Below the pieces are notes generated by a model, which worked only from the letters and a program-made list of their open reading frames with translations, did not search any database and was not told the DNA's origin. The translations under genes and the position numbers were made by a program. A stretch of 64,000 nucleotides of DNA from an uncultured Eubacteriales bacterium (GTDB taxonomy: Bacteria > Bacillota > Clostridia > Oscillospirales > CAG-382), in assembly GCA_934444645.1 (NCBI GenBank), contig CAKSCV010000012.1:12089-76088 (forward strand), written 5' to 3'. Shown piece after piece: positions 42,740 to 51,200 of the stretch (the first letter of the stretch is position 1; every line of letters starts with the position of its first letter).

Positions 42740-43098
42740 AATATATTTTAGGGTTATTGACAACGTTTTTTGTGCCGACTGTCATTATCCTTGGCTCGGG
42801 TCTGCTTCTGATAGAAGGAATATTTTATGGATCGCGTATTCCTTCAAAAGAAGTTAAACAGAAAGCTACTGCGGTTGCCAATGAATATGTTAAAACTAAT
42901 TTGAATGAAAAGGTTGAGTTGGTAGATGTCTGGATAGGATTTGAACCTTATATTTATAAGGTTCGATATAAAACGATCGAAGAGCCTGTGTTTGAGTTTA
43001 CGGTGTATATGTCACCGGAATATGATAAGCTTTCCGATGATTATGAAAAAGAATATAGATTAGCTCTCGAAAAACAACAGGCGGCAGCTGAATCATAA
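42736..43098 (+). CDS. Membrane-anchored protein, 120 residues
   Basis: N-terminal membrane segment (about residues 4-27, ILGLLTTFFVPTVIILGSGL) and an external domain (KQKATAVANEYVKTNLNEKV, ELVDVWIGFEPYIYKVRYKT) with a pattern like small PepSY- or cystatin-type folds, unproven. It is translationally coupled to the preceding gene and is the last of the + strand accessory genes. Confidence 0.62.
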   Translation: MKYILGLLTTFFVPTVIILGSGLLLIEGIFYGSRIPSKEVKQKATAVANEYVKTNLNEKVELVDVWIGFEPYIYKVRYKTIEEPVFEFTVYMSPEYDKLSDDYEKEYRLALEKQQAAAES

Positions 43099-43123
43099 GG
43101 AAGAGCAGGGTTCATCTTAAAAC

Positions 43124-43170
43124 AAGCAAGCCGAAATACATCCCTAAAAGGGGATCTGTTCGGCTTGCTT
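43124..43170. terminator. Bidirectional terminator between convergent genes
   Basis: AAGCAAGCCGAA (43124-43135) pairs with TTCGGCTTGCTT (43159-43170), 12 bp, and ATCCC/GGGAT forms an inner stem. TCATTTTGTT follows on the + strand and TTGTTTTAAG on the - strand. Confidence 0.75.
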
Positions 43171-43178
43171 TCATTTTG

Positions 43179-44480
43179 TTATTTGCACGTGGCTAACAGG
43201 ATATTGCAGCAAAACTCATTGTTTTCTTCGTAAAACTGCAGCATTCCGTCATATTTTTTTACGATCGACCGCACGCTTTTCAGCCCGACACCGTGAAGCT
43301 CCGAATTCGCTTTCGTCGTTTTTAAGGCATGATTGTTTTGCATGACAGACTGATCAATGCTGTTTCTGAAAGTGAAAGAGATATATTCGCCGGCTTTCCG
43401 AACTTCGAAATGAATTTGTTTTGCTTCACTCTTTTCCGCTGCCTCGGCGGCATTATCTAACAGGTTGCCAAGCATGGCTCCCATGTCGAAATCATCCATT
43501 TTCAGATTTTCCAAACTGTCCTCCTGAACCCAAACATGAAAAGAGATTCCTTTGCTGTCGCAAAAGGCAAGTTTAGCATTGACAACTGCATCGAATACAG
43601 CATAGCCGGTTTGAACCATATTACGCATACTCGGCAAATAGGATTCCGAAAGATTTTTTATGTAATCAGATGCTTCTGCCATGTCGCCGCGGTCAACATA
43701 GCTTTGAAGAATTAACAATTGGTTTTTCAGGTCATGTTTTACCATGCGCATTTGATTCACAAAAACTTCCGAATTTGCCAAGCTTCGCTTATTATTTTCT
43801 GCTTGTTGTTCCAAAAGGCGAATCCTCATTTTGTTGGCGTATTCACGGCTGATAACCGCATAAAAGTAATATGTTAAACCGTTTGCCGCAACGATACAGA
43901 GCATTCCCGACAACACGTAACTCATAACATCCGTGTGCACAAGGGCGATTTTCATAAGCCCTGTAATCGAAACAACGGAAATGAGCGGGATGACGATTAG
44001 CGCATACCACAGTTTTGTTTTGCTCAAACTCCGATAACGGTTTTTATAAATGACGGTGTATGCAATCACCAACACCACTTTGGAAATTATGACACTGACG
44101 ACACGGGTCGAGTTAAATACTGTTATCATTTCAAGCGGCGAATAGTGAATAAGTGTGCAGATTGTGATGTTCGATACCACGGCAACCATTGTCACGACAA
44201 TTTGCGTGATCACACTCATCCACAGTTTTAACAGAATATCCCCCTGCAAGCACAGCAGCGCATATACAAAATATAAAACAATGGGGATATATGAGCCAAC
44301 ACTTTCAAACGCAGTGATATGATTGACAATACAAATCTCCGCAAAGCTCAACATCCAGCATACAAAAAAACAAGCAAAGGCTTTGATTCCGGTATATTTT
44401 GGCTCCAAATAGAGCGTTAAAAAGCCAACCATGACAAAGATCTCAAGAAGGTTGATACATAATTCAAATATTGCCTGCAT
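43179..44480 (-). CDS. GHKL sensor histidine kinase, AgrC-like
   Basis: A 433-residue kinase with an N-terminal membrane domain of six or seven helices (residues 1-200), a coiled linker, then the AgrC-type kinase: H-box MVKHDLKNQLLILQSYVDRG with the phospho-accepting His, N-box GAMLGNLLDNAAEAAEKS, G-box ELHGVGLKSVRSIVKKYDG. AgrC proteins sense cyclic peptides at the membrane. ATG 44480 has GAGGAG nine bases upstream; it lies two bases after the regulator gene. The order regulator then kinase, 5 kb from agrBD, differs from the classical agrBDCA. A decayed copy of part of this gene is at 24300-24400. Confidence 0.9.
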   Translation of the reverse strand: MQAIFELCINLLEIFVMVGFLTLYLEPKYTGIKAFACFFVCWMLSFAEICIVNHITAFESVGSYIPIVLYFVYALLCLQGDILLKLWMSVITQIVVTMVAVVSNITICTLIHYSPLEMITVFNSTRVVSVIISKVVLVIAYTVIYKNRYRSLSKTKLWYALIVIPLISVVSITGLMKIALVHTDVMSYVLSGMLCIVAANGLTYYFYAVISREYANKMRIRLLEQQAENNKRSLANSEVFVNQMRMVKHDLKNQLLILQSYVDRGDMAEASDYIKNLSESYLPSMRNMVQTGYAVFDAVVNAKLAFCDSKGISFHVWVQEDSLENLKMDDFDMGAMLGNLLDNAAEAAEKSEAKQIHFEVRKAGEYISFTFRNSIDQSVMQNNHALKTTKANSELHGVGLKSVRSIVKKYDGMLQFYEENNEFCCNILLATCK

Positions 44481-44482
44481 GG

Positions 44483-45208
44483 TCAAAAGCTCCTCATATA
44501 GGTTTGAAACTGATTTTTGACGGCATCTACCCGTTTTCTTCCGATAGCGATCTGCTGTCCGTCCAACAAGGTAATATCCCGGCTTGTTACCCGTGCAATA
44601 TACCGGCAATTTACCAAAATGCCATTTTGCACCCGAACAACAAAATACGGCTCCAACTGTTTTTCCGCGTCTGCCATTTTACCTCTTAAAGTGATACTGC
44701 TGCCGTTTTTATATCTCAGCACAATGTCATGTCCAGAAGATTCGACAAGTGTCAGATTTTGCAGGTCGATTTTCAAAACGCGTTTCTCACTTCTCAGCCT
44801 GCAAATACAGTGACCGTTGCGGTTATCGTACTCGATCTGATCGAGCAGCCTTGAAAGGACAATTTCCAAATCTTCCAAATGGCTTTTTCGGACAAACCAA
44901 AACGGCTGATAATGTAATGCCTGAAACACGTCTTCGTCATGGCTCGTAACAAAAGCAAAACGAGGGCGGCAAGCTTCATTCTGAAGTACGTTTGCGACCG
45001 AAAAGCCATCCACCCCTGGCATATCAATGTCTAAAAAAACGATATCCGGCACTGTCCTTCTGCATTGTTCCAACAAATCATCTCCATTGTCAAAGCATTG
45101 AATTTGGCAATCGGATACGTTCTCTAAAACTCTCTTGATCTCTTGGCAGATTTTGTCAACAAAAGGCGCCTGATCGTCACAAACATAGATTTCTAAATAA
45201 CGTTTCAT
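44483..45208 (-). CDS. LytTR-type response regulator, AgrA-like
   Basis: A 241-residue regulator: receiver domain with YVCDDQAPFVDKI, phospho-acceptor Asp in IVFLDIDMPGVDGFSVANVL and conserved Lys in FWFVRKSHLEDL; LytTR DNA-binding domain with IDLQNLTLVESSGHDIVLRY and FVVRVQNGILVNCRYIARVT. AgrA-like proteins bind pairs of 9-bp direct repeats 21 bp apart. The start ATG 45208 is chosen for homology; the open frame runs 60 bases further. It is first in the operon with the kinase. Confidence 0.9.
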   Translation of the reverse strand: MKRYLEIYVCDDQAPFVDKICQEIKRVLENVSDCQIQCFDNGDDLLEQCRRTVPDIVFLDIDMPGVDGFSVANVLQNEACRPRFAFVTSHDEDVFQALHYQPFWFVRKSHLEDLEIVLSRLLDQIEYDNRNGHCICRLRSEKRVLKIDLQNLTLVESSGHDIVLRYKNGSSITLRGKMADAEKQLEPYFVVRVQNGILVNCRYIARVTSRDITLLDGQQIAIGRKRVDAVKNQFQTYMRSF

Positions 45209-45239
45209 GGAATACACCCGAAATTCTAAAGTATATTCT

Positions 45240-45268
45240 ATTATAGCATATTTCAAAAAGCAGTGCAA
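45240..45268 (-). promoter_or_regulatory. Promoter of the regulator-kinase operon
   Basis: On the - strand TTGCAC (45268-45263), 17 bases, TATAAT (45245-45240) with an upstream TGC (extended -10). It lies 32 bases before the start codon. Confidence 0.7.
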
Positions 45269-45405
45269 TAAAAGATTTTGAATTTTGGCATTTCTTGGGG
45301 ATAAATGCGGAATGTGATAGTATTCTTCAATATATTCAAAAAACAGACAATTGCAGTTTCCTTTAATACACGCAGAGGGGCATTGGTATAATTGTTTTTA
45401 GCCAC
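45253..45405 (-). CDS. Putative 50-residue ORF upstream of the AgrA-like gene
   Basis: GTG 45405 has AGGAGG seven bases upstream and opens a frame starting MAKNNYTNAPLRVLKETAIV, cysteine-containing, to TGA at 45253. Upstream is TATAAT (45441-45436) in the same context (ATGCTATAATA) as the regulator promoter. The end of the frame overlaps the regulator promoter. It may be a small leader peptide; there is no family evidence. Confidence 0.38.
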   Translation of the reverse strand: MAKNNYTNAPLRVLKETAIVCFLNILKNTITFRIYPQEMPKFKIFYCTAF

Positions 45406-45653
45406 GTGTTTTCCTCCTGTTTTTGTGTTTGTTTTATTATAGCATATTTTGCATTTTTCTGTCTGCTTTTTTAGTATAGCACCAATAAGTACATCGTTAT
45501 GATGAATTTCCGTTTTGCAATGCTGCCAAAACTTTACAGTATATCAACCGAAGCGGTGCAAATACTATGAGCGTAAAGCCGCAAAACAAACGTTTTTCGC
45601 GCGCTTTCAATCACAAACCGATTACCGGTTAAAAATTCAAGGAGATATTTATC

Positions 45654-45851
45654 ATGAATAACAAGAAGTTAGTTCCCGAAGCAAAAGAAGCTATGGATAA
45701 GTTTAAGATGGAAGCGGCCAGCGAAGTCGGTGTAACCCTCAAGCAGGGCTACAACGGAGACCTCACCGCAAAGCAGGCCGGTTCTGTCGGCGGTCAGATG
45801 GTCAAGAAGATGATCATGAACGCTGAAAACGCAATGAAGACCAACGGCTAA
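45654..45851 (+). CDS. Small acid-soluble spore protein, alpha/beta type
   Basis: A 65-residue DNA-coating spore protein. The family core is clear: KFKMEAASEVGVTLKQGYNG, DLTAKQAGSVGGQMVKKMI. The GPR protease site normally lies in the first segment (E-x-x-x-E region). It protects spore DNA and shows the organism is a spore former. AAGGAGA precedes the ATG. A possible sigma-G type promoter (AGTATA 45538, AATACTA 45561) is only a weak match. It is single-gene, with its own terminator. Confidence 0.95.
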   Translation: MNNKKLVPEAKEAMDKFKMEAASEVGVTLKQGYNGDLTAKQAGSVGGQMVKKMIMNAENAMKTNG

Positions 45852-45913
45852 CCATCCGTTCGTTTGACCGCTTCGTTTTGTCTTTATCCGGCGAAATATC
45901 GCCGGAAACCAAC

Positions 45914-45947
45914 AAAAGCCGACGCAAGTAAATGCGCCGGCTTTTTT
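45914..45947 (+). terminator. Terminator after the spore protein gene
   Basis: AAAAGCCGACGCA pairs with TGCGCCGGCTTTT (one mismatch), loop of six, then TTTGTG. The following 260 bases to 46212 hold no supported gene; a stretch at 45971-46026 has an inverted repeat CAACCCAC/GTGGGTTTG resembling the end of an insertion sequence, not proven. Confidence 0.8.
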
Positions 45948-46212
45948 GTGACCTTGAATTTACAATGTAAGTGCAACCCACAAAAAATGGACACAATAAA
46001 GAAAAATCCAGTATAGTGGGTTTGACGAGAACTCAAAGAAACAGCACAAATTCCGGGAAGAAGCCCTTTCGCGATCAGCAGAGAATTGAAAAGAAACAGT
46101 GTTAACGGTGAGTATTTTGTGTCATTGCAGAAGAAAAACACCGCGAAAGACACCAAAACTGCAAAAGCTTTGTATCATATACGAAACGGTATGTCCTGCG
46201 GCTTCTGAAAAG

Positions 46213-47424
46213 CTATTTTTTCTCCGCATCGGCAGAGCTTTCCGCTGTCTCTGCCGGAGCTTGCATCGCCGTCTGCGTCAGCTGCTCCGGCGCGGTCTTT
46301 TCCTCACGGCTCTTGACGTCGCTCTTGACAAGCTTATACACCGCCGCGCAAAGCGGAACGCCGATGAGCATTCCGGGAATACCGCCGACTGCGCCGCCGA
46401 TGGTCACTGCCGTCAGTACCCAAATACCCGGAAGACCGATGGACGCGCCCACCACACGCGGATAAATGAGGTTGCCCTCCAATTGCTGCAAAACCACGAT
46501 AAACACGATAAACAATGCCGCGCCGATAAGCGAATCCGCCGTAAACACCATAAACGCACCGACCGCCGCACCGATATAGGCGCCGGCAATCGGAATGAGT
46601 GCCGTAAAGCCGACAAGCGTTCCGATCATGGTGGCATACGGAAAACGGAAAATCGTCATGCCGACGATGCACAAGACGCCAAGGATCACCGCTTCGGTGC
46701 ACTGTCCCACGATAAACCGATGGAAGCAATCGTCAAGCACCGAGACAATACGCTTCAGTCCGTCGCGCAGCTTCTGCGGCTTAAGATATGCATTCACCAC
46801 ACGGTTTAAGCCACTCGTCAGCGTTTCCTTGCCGCTTAGCAGATAAACGGCAAACACAAGGCTTGCAAATACGGAAAACACGGTTGAGAACACCGCCGAC
46901 ACAAATGTCATGAGCGACCCCATCACGCCGCCAAGTCCGTTGACCACAAAATCGACGGCTTTTTCCACCATATCCTTCCAATCGGCGTTTTGTCCGAACT
47001 GTTCCTGCAGTTTTTCCTGCAAAATACCGGTTACTCCATATTCACTCTCAATGCTGTCATACCACTTGGCAAATACCGGCGGCAGTTCATCGACCAGCAC
47101 TTTAACGCAGGATACAAGCTCCGGCACAATGAGTGTTATCACCAAAAAAACAAGTGCGGCAAGCAGTGCAAACGCCATGGTCATGCTGACCGGACGCTTG
47201 ATTTTTGCCACAAGCTTCTTTTGGCATTTTCCGAACAGCTTTTTTTCCAAAAAGCTCATCGGAATGTTGACCGCATAGGCCACCACAAAGCCGCCGATGA
47301 GCGGCATAACGGCATAGGCAAGCGCACCGAGTGCCGCTTCGGCGATCTTCCAATACCGAGTCACCAAAAACAGAATAAACGCGGTCACGCCGAGAAAAAT
47401 AAAGGTTTTGCGATTGTCTTTCAT
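46213..47424 (-). CDS. AI-2E family (TqsA/PerM-like) membrane transporter
   Basis: A 403-residue multi-pass membrane protein of the UPF0118/AI-2E family. Helices at both ends and a central amphipathic region; landmarks include VVAYAVNIPMSFLEKKLFGK, VFSVFASLVFAVYLLSGKE, TALIPIAGAYIGAAVGAFMV and VVGASIGLPGIWVLTAVTIG, followed by GGAVGGIPGMLIGVPLCAAV. Members export or exchange small molecules or ions; the AI-2 role is known only for a few. The tail is Ala/Glu-rich. ATG 47424 has AAGGAGG ten bases upstream, preferred over TTG 47457 that overlaps the neighbouring stop. Confidence 0.88.
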   Translation of the reverse strand: MKDNRKTFIFLGVTAFILFLVTRYWKIAEAALGALAYAVMPLIGGFVVAYAVNIPMSFLEKKLFGKCQKKLVAKIKRPVSMTMAFALLAALVFLVITLIVPELVSCVKVLVDELPPVFAKWYDSIESEYGVTGILQEKLQEQFGQNADWKDMVEKAVDFVVNGLGGVMGSLMTFVSAVFSTVFSVFASLVFAVYLLSGKETLTSGLNRVVNAYLKPQKLRDGLKRIVSVLDDCFHRFIVGQCTEAVILGVLCIVGMTIFRFPYATMIGTLVGFTALIPIAGAYIGAAVGAFMVFTADSLIGAALFIVFIVVLQQLEGNLIYPRVVGASIGLPGIWVLTAVTIGGAVGGIPGMLIGVPLCAAVYKLVKSDVKSREEKTAPEQLTQTAMQAPAETAESSADAEKK

Positions 47425-47453
47425 ACGGCAAGTCCCTCCTTGAAATGCGTCAT

Positions 47454-48284
47454 TCAAATGTCCGTTTCGCCTGCATGTGCCGCTTCGCCGTCCATCTCGC
47501 CGACGGTATCCGCGCGTTCTGCCGTTCCGAAACGGGAGGCGATATTGATGTTTGCCTTGCGCGCCTGCACGTGCTGCAGCCGACGCGGCACGCGATACCG
47601 TTTGCCGTCCTTTTCGAAAACGGCACCGGTTTGCTTAAAATAAAACGCGGTATCCGCCGCAAGGCACTGCGAACGGATGTGTAATACCCAATCGTACCGG
47701 CACACGCGTGCCTGTTCGCCGCTTTCGCCGCCGGCCACGACCTTGACAATGCCGGAAAGCCTGCCGCGAAAATCGATGTCGGAAAGCAACGGCTCGCAGA
47801 TAATGTATTTATGCTTGATCGGCAAGGTTAAAAAGAATGGCAGCCGCTCATCGCACGCTTTTTGATTCTCCATGGTACAGCATATCGAAACATTGTCATA
47901 GCCGTTGCCCCAATCGTCGGGCAGACAGTCATAAAACCGAACAATGCGCTTGGTGATGATGGTGAACGACACGTCCGTGCGCTGACGGATAATCGCCCAC
48001 ACCTCGTCACGCCACACAGAAACAAGCGGATGATCCATAAAAAAATCGCCGGTCATACAGACATAGACCGTAGAACCGGCGGGGATTTTATACGAACCTT
48101 GTCGGTCGACGGCAAGCGGCAGGGCAAACGCTTTGTTTTTGGTCACAAGCGACGCATCTCTGCCGACGCGCTCATCGCGCCGGTAAACATAGCAGTTCCG
48201 GCAGCCGTCCGAATACTTTTTGCAGCCGTGCCACGGATTCCATATAAATTCCGCGGCACAGGCTTGTTTTCCCGGATCGTTCAT
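47454..48284 (-). CDS. DUF5131 (phage Gp37/Gp68-like) protein
   Basis: A 276-residue protein with the family opening FIWNPWHGCKKYSDGCRNCY, whose three cysteines are spaced C-x6-C-x2-C. Further landmarks: VYVCMTGDFFMDH, VSFTIITKRIVRF, VSICCTMENQ, CEPLLSDIDF and VAGGESGEQARVC. The three-Cys motif recalls radical-SAM-like iron-sulfur binding; the biochemical role is not established. Its ATG overlaps the stop of the large SLH gene by 4 bases, which implies coupled translation. Confidence 0.85.
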   Translation of the reverse strand: MNDPGKQACAAEFIWNPWHGCKKYSDGCRNCYVYRRDERVGRDASLVTKNKAFALPLAVDRQGSYKIPAGSTVYVCMTGDFFMDHPLVSVWRDEVWAIIRQRTDVSFTIITKRIVRFYDCLPDDWGNGYDNVSICCTMENQKACDERLPFFLTLPIKHKYIICEPLLSDIDFRGRLSGIVKVVAGGESGEQARVCRYDWVLHIRSQCLAADTAFYFKQTGAVFEKDGKRYRVPRRLQHVQARKANINIASRFGTAERADTVGEMDGEAAHAGETDI

Positions 48285-51200
48285 GCGTTAGGGGACGCTT
48301 CATCCGTGACGGCGTTCATGATCTCATCGTATGCCCAGAAATCGCCCGGCAGATCCCGGAAACGCTGCGGAAGACCGCTTGCTTTGGCAAGGCCGGTCAC
48401 ACGGTTGATGATGGTCACGGCTTCGGCACGGCTTACCGCCTTATCCGGGCGGAAATCGCCTTCGGGATAGCCGAGAATATAGCCCTTGGCCACAAATTTG
48501 CGGATAAAGCTTTCCGCCCAATGTCCGGAAATATCCGAAAGAGTTACGTTCGTTTCGCCCTCGACGGCTGTTTTGTCCAGTCCCAATAACACGGACAGAA
48601 GCTTAACCATCTCTGCACGGGTGATCTCACGCGAGCCGCCGAACGTGCCGTCCTCATAGCCGTTGATAACGCCTGCCGCCGCAAACAGCTCTACGGCTTG
48701 CTTGTGGTTTTCGGAAACATCGGCAAAACGGTTGCCGGCGGTTGTGCCTGTAATATCAAACAGCTTGTCAAGCATATCCACCACTTCATAGCGGCTTGCC
48801 GGGTCGTTCGGACGGATATACGACGAAGTCGGAATCAGATATTTGATTTGCGCCGCATTTGCCTTCATGGCAATGACGGCGTTCGGATCCGGGTCTTTAA
48901 CGGGTGTCGGCTCGGGATCCTTATCCGGCGTCGGTTCGGGATCTTTTGTTTCTTCGGTCGGGAAACGGAAGTTAAAGGCAGAAATTTCGCTGTTGGTCAT
49001 GCCGTTTCGGATGGCAACGGCGCGGATCTGTGTGCCGTTCTGCGTAATTTCGATGGGAGCTTCGTAGCGAAGCGAGGCACCGGTCGGCGTTGTGCCGTCG
49101 AGCGTGTAATAGATGACTGCGCCGACTGTGCTGCAGCGAAGCGTCACCTTAGTGCCCGGCTTGATCTCGCCGCTCGGCGTATCGCAGAAGACCGGCTTGA
49201 CCTGTTCGAGTTTGGTGACGCCGCCTCCGGTGCTGCCGCCTCCGGTGCTGCCGCCGCCTCCTCCGCCACCGCCTCCGCCTCCGCTCGGCGTTTTTTTGGC
49301 GAATTTTGCGACTAGTGTCACGTCCTCCGTGACCGTGAAGGTGTACTGCAAACCGGTATAGACCAATCGGTTTCCGACATACCAGCCGGACAGCGTATAA
49401 TTGGAATTCGGCGTTGCGACAAGCGTCACCGATTCGCCGTATTCATATGCACCGCCCTCAGAAACCGTTCCGCTGCCGGAGACTTCTGTCTTGACCGTAT
49501 AGGTGCTTGTTTCACCGACGGTCGTTTCGGTCTTCCATTCGAAATTGTCAATCAAAATCGATGAACCGTTTTCGGTTTGTGCTTCCAAAACCGCCGTGAT
49601 CGGGTATTTCCCGAAAGCGGCATCTTCTGCGACCGTAAAGGTACAGACAAGAAGCTCAGACAAAGACGATGCCTGCAGGGGCGTTTCGAATTTCCAAGAG
49701 GACACCGCTTTGCCGGCCGTCTGCGTATCCGTTCCGAGGAAGCTGTCTTCATAAGCCGTACAGGCGGCGTTTTTCAAGGTGAACACAGCCGGGTCATAGG
49801 TGACCGTCATACGCATTTCGCTGAAATGGCAGGCATTGCCGAGCGTATAGGTGAGTGCAAATTCGGACTGCCGCTTGAGACGAATGCCGGACGTGCCCGA
49901 AAAGCTCGGGACAACCACGTTCACCGTCATATCCGCCTTGGGTCTGCCGCTTGTGGTCACATAAATGGTGGCCGAGCCTTCGGAAAGTGCCAAGAGCGTG
50001 CCGCTTTCGGCATCCACACGGGCAACCTTGGGATTGTCGCTGGTAAAGGTTAATGTGTCGCCGTGGTCGGCAGGCACAACCTTGCAGGCAAGCGTCGTTT
50101 TTTCACCGGACACCAGCGTTAACTTGGATTGTTCAAAGGAAATCGATGTAATCGGCCGATAGACCGTTAATTCATACGACGCGGTGATGGAGCCGTCGGT
50201 GTTTGAAGCCGTAATAACAGCCGTGCCGACGCCCAAAGCCTTGACCGTGCCGGAAGCGTCCACCGTGGCGACTTCTTCGTTATCGCTGGTATAAAGCACT
50301 TTTTCGGAGGGTCTTGCCGGTGTGCAGGTGGCCGTGAAGGCTTGGCTGTCGCCGAGCGGAAGGACTTGGGTGGGATTTTTGAAGGTGATGTTTTGGATCA
50401 CGGCATAAGAGCCGTTATAGGTTTTGAACTGTGTGATGGCTCTTGTCAGAGCGGTGTCCTGTGCGGACAGGCGGTCATCCGACTGCGGTTCGGTCTTGTG
50501 CTTGATGAGCAGTGCTTCCGCCTCGTTAAAAGCCGCACGGAACTTGTCCGCCGTGGCTTGTGTACACCACATTTTTCCCTGCGGAACGTTCACCGAGCTG
50601 TCAGCGATCAGAATGTCGCCGTTATCCAATTTATCGATATCGGCTTTTGCCTTCAAATAGGTGGCAAACAGCTTTTCGGCCGTACCCGTATACGCCGAGC
50701 CGCCCTTTACCGTGATGTCAAACGATTTCGAAAAGGGCTGCTTGCGGTCAGATTTCGGGTCGGTATAGGAGCTTGTAACGGTCAAGGTATACTGCAGATC
50801 CTCAGAAAGCCCCGGAACATCCGGCGGAGAAAAATCCATGACGGACGCATTCCCGACCAATTGCTGCGGCTTGCCGACAATGCCGCCGTAGAGCTGCACA
50901 TAGCTATACGTATACGAATCCTCGATAACATCGCCGTATTGATCGAACGTTTTTGCTTGGATACGCAAGCTTTCCGGATCGAAGACCGTGGTATCCGTAT
51001 CGGTTTTGGCAACAATGTAATACGAGCTGTAGGCAGTTCCGTCCACCGTGACCTCCATGGAGGTCGGAACCGACGAAGCGTGCTTGACCTTGATATCGGC
51101 CGTGCGGACAATGTCGCCGCAGGCGATCGAGAAGGTGTAAACACCTTCCTCAAGCGACGGGCTAAGCGCAATGGCATTGCCGGAAGCGAGAATTTCGATG

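Noticed and set aside
45971..46026. Possible insertion-sequence end (CAACCCAC/GTGGGTTTG)
   Set aside because: No transposase, no second end and no target duplication seen; kept only as a remark.
49113..49361. + strand ORF with a run of prolines
   Set aside because: It is the complement of the Gly/Ser tract of the SLH protein on the other strand; no ribosome binding site.
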